A DNA stretch of 64,000 nt from Planctomycetales bacterium (lineage in GTDB: Bacteria > Planctomycetota > Planctomycetia > Planctomycetales > Planctomycetaceae): assembly GCA_028285345.1 (NCBI GenBank), contig JANQPT010000039.1:24304-88303 (forward strand), given 5' to 3'. A program made the translations under genes and the position numbers. This document shows, piece after piece, positions 44,118 to 52,284 of the stretch. The notes below the pieces were generated by a model. It did not search any database, was not told the DNA's origin, and was given only the letters and a program-made list of their open reading frames with translations. Position 1 is the stretch's first letter; each line of letters opens with the position of its first letter.

Positions 44118-45215
44118 ATGGCCATCACAACACTCAAATCCCTGCTGCAAGCGGCCGCACCGCGAACCTATATCGCCCTGAACAACACCGTCAAGAATTG
44201 GCGGTCGGGGAAGGCGAACCGCCGGTTTCTCATCGTGCGGCACCCTCGCAAGCCGGACATTTATCAGATCGTTCTGGATTTCGTGGAACGAGTCTGCCCC
44301 GAACTGCGGAATCGTTTCGAACTCCGTACGCTCGGCTGCCGCATTCGCGACTGGTCGCCTTACATCCTCCACATCCCGTGGCTCAAGGACCCGGTCCAAC
44401 GCTGGTCGATGGCGGCTTATGAACAGGCCGCCAAGTTGTCCGCCCAGTGCGACGCGCACGATATTCCCATCATCAACCGGCCCGATCGACTGACAAACGC
44501 CGCCAAAGCCGAAGGCGCCAAACGGATGGCCGTCTGCGGCCTCCGCACACCCCAAATGGCCGTGATCACTGACATCGCGGAGTTCCGCAAAACACTGTTG
44601 GGGATTGAGCCCCCTCTCTTGGTGCGCGAAAACTGGGGACACGGTCAACCGATGCAATTTGCCGCGACACATGATGCAGCGCGACAATTGCCAATTGAGA
44701 GCTTCAGACATCCCATTGCCGTGGAATATGTGGACGTGCGGGACCCCGCAGATGGGCTGTATCGAAAATATCGCTATGTCATCGCGGGCGAATACGGCGT
44801 CCCGATGCACCTCCACGTGTCCACAGAGTGGGCGGCGAACGGCTCTAGCATGCTTTATAGCGATTCCGTCTGCGATGAGGATCGCGAGTTTCTCGACAGC
44901 CCCAATCCTCATCACGAAGCGTTCCTACAAGCCTGCCAATCCCTCGGACTCGATTTCGCCGCCTTGGATTATAGCTATGACCAAAGCGGACAGGTTGTGC
45001 TGTGGGAAGCGAATCCGCTACCGCTCCTCCATTATCCCCGTCGCCGAAAATACCGGATCCCCGCTTTGGAAAGTGCCCTTGCGGCAGTCGTAAGCTTGTA
45101 CCTCACCCGCGCCGGCCTGGAAATTCCTCCTGCGATTTCAGATCGATTGACTCGTTCATTGATTCCAGCCGAGAAAAACAGAGCATTGTTGCCAACAACG
45201 ACCTCACCAACGTAA
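44118..45215 (+). CDS. ATP-grasp-like carboxylate-amine ligase
   Basis: 365 residues. The central and C-terminal parts follow the ATP-grasp plan: NRPDRLTNAAKAEGAKRMAV (start of the ATP-binding region), PLLVRENWGHGQPMQFA, then LGLDFAALDYSYDQSGQVVL and WEANPLP, where the Glu and Asn correspond to the metal ligands. The fold links a carboxylate to an amine or other nucleophile with ATP. It is the end of the exporter operon and 190 bp from selC. Substrates unknown. Confidence 0.8.
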   Translation: MAITTLKSLLQAAAPRTYIALNNTVKNWRSGKANRRFLIVRHPRKPDIYQIVLDFVERVCPELRNRFELRTLGCRIRDWSPYILHIPWLKDPVQRWSMAAYEQAAKLSAQCDAHDIPIINRPDRLTNAAKAEGAKRMAVCGLRTPQMAVITDIAEFRKTLLGIEPPLLVRENWGHGQPMQFAATHDAARQLPIESFRHPIAVEYVDVRDPADGLYRKYRYVIAGEYGVPMHLHVSTEWAANGSSMLYSDSVCDEDREFLDSPNPHHEAFLQACQSLGLDFAALDYSYDQSGQVVLWEANPLPLLHYPRRRKYRIPALESALAAVVSLYLTRAGLEIPPAISDRLTRSLIPAEKNRALLPTTTSPT

Positions 45216-45297
45216 TACGACCGCTGAATACGTCACCTTGTCGCGATTGTTGCGCCGCAATGACACCTCGTCCTACTTGGGAATCAAAGTGACCAGC

Positions 45298-45356
45298 GGG
45301 TGCAAGAACGGGTGCAGCAACCTGCCGCATCGGCTCGCAGGGTGCAGTCGGGTGCA
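45298..45356. repeat. Four copies of GGGTGCA downstream of selC
   Basis: GGGTGCA occurs at 45298, 45310, 45340 and 45350, all in the same direction and at spacings of 12, 30 and 10 bp. The stretch is non-coding on both strands and lies between the ATP-grasp gene and the 3' side of selC. Short directly repeated motifs beside a tRNA 3' end can be arm-type integrase sites; that reading is inference. Confidence 0.6.
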
Positions 45357-45405
45357 ACTCGAAAAGCAAAACACCCCTTGTTTCAAGAGGTGGAAGCAAA
45401 ACAAG

Positions 45406-45499
45406 CGGGAGTGGATGGGAATCGAACCCACCCGGCGGCTTTGCAGCCGCCACACTGGGTTTGAAGCCCAGGACGGTCACCAGATCCGCGTACACTCCC
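45406..45499 (-). tRNA. selC: tRNA-Sec (UCA anticodon)
   Basis: 94 nt. The acceptor stem is 5'-GGGAGTG with CACTCCC on the 3' side, followed by discriminator G; CCA is not encoded. The anticodon arm is CTGGG-CTTCAAA-CCCAG, giving anticodon TCA, identical in loop to E. coli selC. A long variable arm (GGCGGCT-GCAA-AGCCGCC) and the T-arm GGGTTCGATTCCC complete the fold. These features together are specific for selenocysteine tRNA. Its 5' end lies 22 bp behind the stop of the last GT41 gene on the same strand, with no room for a full promoter between. Confidence 0.95.
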
Positions 45500-45521
45500 T
45501 CGCGGTTATCGCATCACTATT

Positions 45522-47558
45522 TTACCCGGCGCGGGCGGGCGGTTCAATGTGTTGCCGGCGCCACTGCTGCCAGACTTGCAGGTAGGCGGCCTCCAATTCG
45601 CGGACTATCGTTTCGGCTTCACAAATCGTCGATGCCTGCAAGCGCTCGCGCAATCCCGCGCGAAGTTCACTCAATCGCGACAGGTTTTGCGCCAGTTGGA
45701 CGGCAGTCGCGAGGTATTGCTCTGCGGACTCGGCGATTAAGTGATCTAATCCGGCTTGCGTGAGAATGCCTGCGGACATCCGTCCCACATAGTTGTGCCC
45801 TCGCAACGTGACAACCGGGACACCCATCCAGAGCGCCTCGCAGGTGCTGGTCGCGCCGGTGTAGGGAAACGGGTCGAGCGCGATGTCCACGTTGTGATAA
45901 GCGGCCAGATGGTCCGACTGTTCGGGCAGGAATCCTTGAAACCAGAGTCGGTTCACTGCGATGCCCTGCTCGGCGAAGAGGGATTGATAACGGTCTCGCA
46001 CGGCGGCGTCTTGCAGTGCCGTGGTTTTCATCAGCAGCCGGCTGTCGGGAACCGCCTTTAAGATCTGTGCCCAGAGCGCGATCACCTGAGGATTGATTTT
46101 GACCAGGTTGTTGAACGAACCAAATGTGATCTGGCGACTCTTTAAAACGGGCGGCGGTTGAACGTTTGGGGCGGCTTCGGGCGGCGCGAAGACAAAACTG
46201 CCACTCTTCAGTCGCACCAGTTGTTCGGTGTAGCGTGACGGCTCATCGGACGGGTCGCAGTTTTCGTCGGTGATGCGATATCCGATCACAGGAATGCCGG
46301 TCGTTTGGCCGTAGCCGATCATGCTCAACTGCACCGGCGCGGGGCGGCAGGCGAAGACAGCAAGCCGATTGCCAGCCGTGTGTCCGGCCAAATCGACCAG
46401 CACATCGATCTTGTCGCTCACGATTCGTTCGGCCAGATTCAGGTCGGTCATGCCGGCGACGTTGTGCCACTCGTCGGCGCAGGTTTGTAGTCGCTCCGTC
46501 ATGGCATCGGTAACCGGCGCGTCGCTGTAGCAGACGACTTCAAACTGCCGTCGCAAATGATGCCGGAGAATCGGCTCCACAAAGGAGGCGACCGGATGCT
46601 GCCGGAAATCGGGCGACACGTAACCGACCCGCAGCCGGCGGTTCGGCGCCAAATCAACGCGATACGCGGAGACGTTGGGAATTTGCGCGACTTGCAGTGC
46701 GTACCAGCGACGATGTTCGGAGAGTAGTTCCTCGGCGTCGACAAGCGGATCATAGCCAAGCGCGAGCAGCAGATTGCTGTGCGCTTTGGGATATGCGGGC
46801 CGGATTTGCAGCGTCAGCCGAAAACGATCTTGCGCCTCGCTGACTCGTCCCTGCAACAAGTTCAAAACACCCAAATTGAGCCACGCATGCACATAGTTGC
46901 CATTTACCGAAACGGCTTGTTGAAACTCCGTTTCGGCCTCCGCCAGTCGTCCCTGTCGTTGCAGGAGCAACCCCAAATGGTTGTGCGCGTCGCAGTCTTG
47001 GCTATTGTATCGCAGTGCCAGCCGATAGCATTGTTCCGCCTCATCCAGCCGGTCGAGCAGGGCGTAGATATTGGCTAAATTGCCGGCGGCGGCGGAGTAG
47101 TCCGGTTTCAGCTCCAGGGCGCGGCGAAATCCGGCCGCGGCGGCGGCGTGATCGCCGCGGCAACGGTGGACAATGCCGAGATTGTTGTGAGCCGCCGCAC
47201 AATGCGGATCGATATCGATCGCCGCTTTGAGGCACATCAGCGCATCGTCCCACCGATTTAACAATCGCAATGTGTCGCCAAGGTTCACGTAGGCATCGAC
47301 AAAGGTTTCACGCAGCGCGACCGCTCGTTGAAAGGCAATTCCAGCGGCATTGAGCTGGTGTTGTCCTTTGAGCGCGATGCCCAGATTGTTATGCGCCTCC
47401 GCCGATCGGGGAGCGGCTATCAGAACCTGCCGGTACAATTCGGCCGCACCCACATAGTCGCCTTGTGACAACAGGCTATTCCCCTGTTGAAACAGACTGG
47501 GTACATCGACAGCGGGCGGTTTGCGGTTCGCAGCGTACGAATGTTGATGGTGTGGCAT
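45522..47558 (-). CDS. TPR + GT41 (SPINDLY/O-GlcNAc transferase-like) glycosyltransferase, copy 5
   Basis: 678 residues. Residues about 20-250 are TPR units (FQQGNSLLSQGDYVGAAELY, AHNNLGIVHRCRGDHAAAAA). Residues about 265-670 are the catalytic part: RVGYVSPDFRQHPVASF (His equivalent to the OGT active-site His), DVLVDLAGHTAGNRL, SFNNLVKINP (nucleotide-binding Lys) and TGATSTCEALWMGVPVVTLRG. These enzymes glycosylate Ser/Thr of proteins in the cytoplasm. AGGGGAGA is a good ribosome site. Shortest TPR part of the five copies, and the last gene before selC. Confidence 0.92.
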   Translation of the reverse strand: MPHHQHSYAANRKPPAVDVPSLFQQGNSLLSQGDYVGAAELYRQVLIAAPRSAEAHNNLGIALKGQHQLNAAGIAFQRAVALRETFVDAYVNLGDTLRLLNRWDDALMCLKAAIDIDPHCAAAHNNLGIVHRCRGDHAAAAAGFRRALELKPDYSAAAGNLANIYALLDRLDEAEQCYRLALRYNSQDCDAHNHLGLLLQRQGRLAEAETEFQQAVSVNGNYVHAWLNLGVLNLLQGRVSEAQDRFRLTLQIRPAYPKAHSNLLLALGYDPLVDAEELLSEHRRWYALQVAQIPNVSAYRVDLAPNRRLRVGYVSPDFRQHPVASFVEPILRHHLRRQFEVVCYSDAPVTDAMTERLQTCADEWHNVAGMTDLNLAERIVSDKIDVLVDLAGHTAGNRLAVFACRPAPVQLSMIGYGQTTGIPVIGYRITDENCDPSDEPSRYTEQLVRLKSGSFVFAPPEAAPNVQPPPVLKSRQITFGSFNNLVKINPQVIALWAQILKAVPDSRLLMKTTALQDAAVRDRYQSLFAEQGIAVNRLWFQGFLPEQSDHLAAYHNVDIALDPFPYTGATSTCEALWMGVPVVTLRGHNYVGRMSAGILTQAGLDHLIAESAEQYLATAVQLAQNLSRLSELRAGLRERLQASTICEAETIVRELEAAYLQVWQQWRRQHIEPPARAG

Positions 47559-47586
47559 GTGTACGTCTCCCCTGCGGTAGTATTCT

Positions 47587-49872
47587 TCACCCGGCCTTGC
47601 GAATGCCTAAGCACCAGCGCTGCCACATTTGCCGGTAACACTCCTCCAACTCCCGTGCCGCCGTCGCGGCGTCACAGACTGGGGAGGCGGCCATCGTCTG
47701 CCGCAACGATCTGCGGGCGGCGGCGAGCCGCTCGGGATTGGCGGCCAATTCGCAGGCGATTCGCAGATAGTCACCGGTCGACTCGGCGATCAATTCGTCG
47801 CAGCCGATTCGCGAAAGCAGGCTGGCCGAGCACCGGCCGACGTAGTGGTCGCCCCGCAACGTGACGACCGGCACGCCCATCCACAGCGACTCACAAGTCG
47901 TGGTGACGCCCGCGTAGGGAAAGGAATCGAGCGCGATGTCGATGCGGCCGTAATGGTCGAAATGCTCCCGCAAGGAAGGCGATTGCCCGCACAGATCGAG
48001 CCGGTCGGCGGAGATGCCCCGCTCGGCGAATCGATTTCTATACTGCTCCGCCGTCGCCTCGTCGGTGAGCGAGTAATTCTTCATCATCAGCCGGCTCTCC
48101 GGAACGGCGTGAAGCAGTTCGGCCCAAACATCGATCACAGCGGGGCCGATTTTCGCTGCGTTGTTGAAGGACCCAAACGTGACATGTCCGAGAGCGGAGC
48201 AGGGTAGTGGGCCTACCGGCGGGCAGTTCGCGGGCGGCGAATAACAGAAGATTCCCGAAGGGAGGTAGAACAACTCCTCAGAATGCCGCCGCGTCTCGGT
48301 TGGAGGATCAGCGATTTCGTCCGTGAGTCGATAATCGACAGTCGAGAGACCAGTCGTGCTGCCGTAGCCCAGATGCGTCGCTTGAATGGGAGCCGCCCGC
48401 CGTGCAAGAACCGTAAGCCGATTTCCGCCGGTGTGCCCGGCGAGATCGACCAGAATGTCGATTTCGTCGTCGCGGATGATGCGGAGCAGATCGTGATCGG
48501 TCTTTCCGTAAATGTTCTTCCAATGCTCGGGATATTGTTCCAGTCGACGGGTGACGTCGTCCGGCGCCGCCACATCGGCGTAGCAGGTCACCTCCACGAC
48601 GTCCCGATTGTGTCGGGCCAACAGCGGTTCTACAAAATAGGCGACGGAGTGGGCGCGGAAATCGGCGGACAGATATCCGATGCGCAATCGGCGCCGCGGG
48701 TCGCGAACATTGGCAAAGGAATGCAGTCCCGGTTCCACGGCGGCATGCCGGTCCGCCCAGCGCTGATGTTCGCGGTAGATTTCATCTGGAGTGCTGGCGG
48801 AATCGTAGTGCATTGCCATCAGCAGATTGCTGTGAATGCGGCGTGAATTCGGATCGAGATCGACCGCCTGCCGATAAGCGGCGACCGCTTCCTGCGGCCG
48901 GCCCTGCACCTGCAACACTCCCGCCAAATTCGTTCGCGGTTCCGCGGCAAACGGGGCGAGTTCGATTGACTTCTGAAAACATTCCGCCGCAGCGGTCAAG
49001 CGGCCTTGCTCTCGGAGCAGACTGCCTAACCCGTTGTGCGCTGCGGGGTGTCGGGGATTCAGCTCTAAGGCGCGGTGAAAGCAGTCTTCCGCCAGATTCA
49101 GTTGCATCAGGCTTGTGTGGGCGACCCCCAAATTGTGATACGACTGCACATGACCAGGTTCGCGTTCCAGGACCTCATGGTAGTAGGAGATCGCCTCGCC
49201 GAACCGTCCCAGTGTCTGTAATATGGTCGCCAACTCGAATCGTGCGCCGACATGCTCAGCATTTCGCCAACAGAGCCGCCGCAGACGATCCACCGCGCGA
49301 TCGAAGCAACCCGCTTCGCGATAATGAACCGCCAATTGAAACGCCGCATTGTCATCAGCGGAGTCAATCGCCGCGGCGCGGTCGAAACAGTCGATCGCTG
49401 GGCGCGTCTGCCCTTGCTGATGAAGAATTCCCCCGAGGCGCAGATAGGCTTGCAGATGCTGCGGCGCGGAGCGGATGACCGCTGTAAAGTCCGTGACTGC
49501 GGCGTCGAGACGATCTTGCTGCTGGTGAAGCACGCCCAGATTGAATCGGGCATCGACATAGCCGGGTTGAATCCGCAGCGCATGTTGAAAACTCTGCTCA
49601 GCGTGTTCCAACTCACCCAGCGCCTGCTGTGCGGCGCCGAGATTATTGTAGAAAGCCGCTTGCTCAGGCCGGCAGCGGAGTGCCTGCGTGATCAGGTCGA
49701 TCGCTTCGCGGGCCTGTCCTTGTTGATAGGCAATCACCCCCGACAGGTGCAGAGCGTCGGGCTGTTCCGGATTGTTCGCGAGAATCTGCCGATAGGCGTC
49801 CCGCGCCTGTGTCAGATCACCGGTTTGGTGCAGTGCGAGTGCCTGCTCAATTGTCATCGGCCGTCCATCCAT
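47587..49872 (-). CDS. TPR + GT41 glycosyltransferase, copy 4
   Basis: 761 residues. Roughly nine TPR units (about 8-340; YNNLGAAQQALGELEHAEQS, YHNLGVAHTSLMQLNLAEDC) lead into the GT41 catalytic region (about 390-755). There the active-site blocks read RIGYLSADFRAHSVAYF, DILVDLAGHTGGNRL, SFNNAAKIGP and VTTTCESLWMGVPVVTLRG. The usual His-Pro is His-Ser in this copy, but the His and Lys are kept. GAGG precedes the ATG. A 28-bp gap separates it from copy 5. It is about as related to its neighbours as paralogues that diverged long ago, not a fresh duplication. Confidence 0.92.
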   Translation of the reverse strand: MDGRPMTIEQALALHQTGDLTQARDAYRQILANNPEQPDALHLSGVIAYQQGQAREAIDLITQALRCRPEQAAFYNNLGAAQQALGELEHAEQSFQHALRIQPGYVDARFNLGVLHQQQDRLDAAVTDFTAVIRSAPQHLQAYLRLGGILHQQGQTRPAIDCFDRAAAIDSADDNAAFQLAVHYREAGCFDRAVDRLRRLCWRNAEHVGARFELATILQTLGRFGEAISYYHEVLEREPGHVQSYHNLGVAHTSLMQLNLAEDCFHRALELNPRHPAAHNGLGSLLREQGRLTAAAECFQKSIELAPFAAEPRTNLAGVLQVQGRPQEAVAAYRQAVDLDPNSRRIHSNLLMAMHYDSASTPDEIYREHQRWADRHAAVEPGLHSFANVRDPRRRLRIGYLSADFRAHSVAYFVEPLLARHNRDVVEVTCYADVAAPDDVTRRLEQYPEHWKNIYGKTDHDLLRIIRDDEIDILVDLAGHTGGNRLTVLARRAAPIQATHLGYGSTTGLSTVDYRLTDEIADPPTETRRHSEELFYLPSGIFCYSPPANCPPVGPLPCSALGHVTFGSFNNAAKIGPAVIDVWAELLHAVPESRLMMKNYSLTDEATAEQYRNRFAERGISADRLDLCGQSPSLREHFDHYGRIDIALDSFPYAGVTTTCESLWMGVPVVTLRGDHYVGRCSASLLSRIGCDELIAESTGDYLRIACELAANPERLAAARRSLRQTMAASPVCDAATAARELEECYRQMWQRWCLGIRKAG

Positions 49873-49896
49873 GAAAGAGTCCTCATTGGGGTTGGG

Positions 49897-52284
49897 TCAG
49901 AGATCGGATGTGCAAGAACATTCGCTCCGCCAAGCTGCTCGGTAGGCGGCTTCCAAACCGCGTACGTAGGATGCCTGGTCGCACAACGGCGATGCGGCAA
50001 CAACGGGGCGTAGATTCCGCCGCAATTGCGCCAGCGGTTCCGCCGCCGCGGCGCAGACCCAGGCACGGTGCAAATAAGCATCTGGCGACTCAGTGATGAA
50101 GTCGCTTAGACCGACCCGCGTGAGCAACGATGCGCTCATGCGGCCGACGAACGATTTTCCTCGGAGTGTAATCACCGGAACGCCCATCCAGAGCGATTCG
50201 CAGGTCGTGGTTGCGCCGTTGTACGGAAAGGGATCCAAGCCGACGTCGATTCGATGATACAGCGCCAAGTGTTCGGCGATCGTCTTGGTCGGACCCACAA
50301 GTTCCACGCGGTCCGGCTCGACGCCGTGTTGCTGAAATAGCTCCTGATAGCGGCGGCGCACGTCCTCGTCGGCGAAGGAACGGTTTTTGAGCATCAGCCG
50401 CGACTCAGGAACGGCGCGCAGAACTTCGGCCCACAGATCGAGTGTGGGAGCGCTCAGTTTGCTCAGATTATTGAACGAGCCGAACGTGATGTGGCCGTTG
50501 CTCTGCATCGGCAGTTCGGAGACATCCGGCGCATCCGCCGGCGCGGCGAAACACAGAATTCCCGCCGGCAGCCGCAGCAACTCCTCGGTGTGCAGGGATC
50601 GTTCATCCGCGGGATCGGCGACGTCGTCGGTCAGCCGGTAGTCCATCGTCGGCAAACCGGTCGTCGTACCGTACCCCAGATAGGTGATTTGGACGGGAGC
50701 GGGCCGAGCGGCAAAGACCGGCAGCCGGTTCCCCGAGGTATGACCCGCCAAGTCGATCAAGATGTCAATCTCGTCGGCGCGGATCATGCGGATCACAGCA
50801 TCGTCGGGTTGCTGGAACGTACATCGCCAACGATCAGCATTTTTGCAGATGCGCTCGGTGAGTCGGTCGCCGCGCGGGAGTTCGGCGTAGCAGGTCACAT
50901 CGAACTGCGCGCGGTCGTGGTGCTTGAGGATGTTCTCGATAAAGAACCCAACGGGGTGCACGCGAAAATCGGGCGAGACGTATCCGATGCGGAGCTTTCT
51001 CTCCGGGTCGCGGCGGTTAGGATGCGGTTCAATTTGCGCATACCGTGCTTCAAAACGGCCGGCCCACTGTCGGTGTTGCTCGAAAATCTCCTCGGGAGCG
51101 ACGTCCGCGCGATACAACTGAAGCATCAGCGAGTTCGACTGGACCGCCTCGCAGGCTGGGTTTACCTGCTTGGCGCGCTCGTGGGTTGCCGCAGCCTCGT
51201 CGAAACGGCCCTGCAGTTGCAGTACCGAGGCGAGATTCAAATGGGCTTCGAAGTAGTCGGGATTCAGCCGCAGCGCAGTTTGGTATTCCGCCTCCGCCTC
51301 TGAAAGCCTTCCCAACCCAGAGAGTGCCGTACCGAGGTTGATGTAGGATTCAAGGTGATCCGGTTGGAGACGCAGTCCGCTGCGGTAGCTGTCGATTGCC
51401 TCATTGTGCCGTTCTTGCTCGCGAAGCAAATTGCCCAAATTGAAGTGGGCGATTGCCGATTTCGGATCGACGGCGACGACTTCCCGCAGACAGTTTTCGG
51501 CTTCCTTAAATTGCTGCAACTGTTTGAGCACGATTCCTAAGTTGTTCCATGCGCCGAGATGTCGTGGTTGGGATGCAACGGCGCGGCGATAGTGCGCGGC
51601 GGCATTCTCAACACGGCCTCTCTGTTGGTCAATGCAGCCCAGATTGAAATGCGCGAGCGCGTGTTCGGGAGTTTGCTGAAGGATTTCGCCAAAGCAGTTT
51701 TCCGCTGCGTTTGAGTCGCCCAGTCGACCGAGCAGGGCTCCCAGATTCAGCAAAGCTTCGATGTCCCCCGGATGCGCTGACACGGCCTGCCGGTAACAGG
51801 CGATCGCCTGCTCGGTTCTGCGGAGTTGTTCCAGCGATTTCGCCAGATTAATCAACGCGAGGCGATGAGCAGGATCTCGCTCGAGCACCTGCTGATAGGC
51901 GTCAACCGCCCGTTCGTGCTGCCCGCGTGCCGCATACGCCGCGGCGAGATTGTGCCGGGCGTCGAGGTAATCCGGTTCGAGCGCGAGCGATTGCTCATAC
52001 CTATCGATCGCCGCGTCGATATCGCCGGCGGCTTGAAGTGCGGCGCCCAGATTGCACACCATCACTGCCCGGGGAGCACCGGCGCGGTCGATGGCGGTTG
52101 TGATCAACTCGATCGCTTCGGCATGTTTGCCCGATTGCTGGGCGACCACTCCGAGCAAATGCAGTGCTTCGCAATCTTCCGGATTCGTTTGCAAAATCGC
52201 GCGGTAACGGCGTTCCGCCTCCGGCAGGTCACCCGCTTGGTGCCTGTCGATGGCCGTCTGCAAATCCGCTGTGAGAGTGCTCAT
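49897..52284 (-). CDS. TPR + GT41 glycosyltransferase, copy 3
   Basis: 795 residues from the ATG at 52284, which overlaps the stop of copy 2 (ATGA); a frame extending further upstream lies inside copy 2 and is rejected. It has the longest TPR array of the set (about 8-400; AHFNLGNLLREQERHNEAID, YINLGTALSGLGRLSEAEAE). Catalytic blocks: RIGYVSPDFRVHPVGFF, DILIDLAGHTSGNRL, SFNNLSKLSA and ATTTCESLWMGVPVITLRG. The overlap implies that copies 2 and 3 are translated together. Confidence 0.92.
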   Translation of the reverse strand: MSTLTADLQTAIDRHQAGDLPEAERRYRAILQTNPEDCEALHLLGVVAQQSGKHAEAIELITTAIDRAGAPRAVMVCNLGAALQAAGDIDAAIDRYEQSLALEPDYLDARHNLAAAYAARGQHERAVDAYQQVLERDPAHRLALINLAKSLEQLRRTEQAIACYRQAVSAHPGDIEALLNLGALLGRLGDSNAAENCFGEILQQTPEHALAHFNLGCIDQQRGRVENAAAHYRRAVASQPRHLGAWNNLGIVLKQLQQFKEAENCLREVVAVDPKSAIAHFNLGNLLREQERHNEAIDSYRSGLRLQPDHLESYINLGTALSGLGRLSEAEAEYQTALRLNPDYFEAHLNLASVLQLQGRFDEAAATHERAKQVNPACEAVQSNSLMLQLYRADVAPEEIFEQHRQWAGRFEARYAQIEPHPNRRDPERKLRIGYVSPDFRVHPVGFFIENILKHHDRAQFDVTCYAELPRGDRLTERICKNADRWRCTFQQPDDAVIRMIRADEIDILIDLAGHTSGNRLPVFAARPAPVQITYLGYGTTTGLPTMDYRLTDDVADPADERSLHTEELLRLPAGILCFAAPADAPDVSELPMQSNGHITFGSFNNLSKLSAPTLDLWAEVLRAVPESRLMLKNRSFADEDVRRRYQELFQQHGVEPDRVELVGPTKTIAEHLALYHRIDVGLDPFPYNGATTTCESLWMGVPVITLRGKSFVGRMSASLLTRVGLSDFITESPDAYLHRAWVCAAAAEPLAQLRRNLRPVVAASPLCDQASYVRGLEAAYRAAWRSECSCTSDL

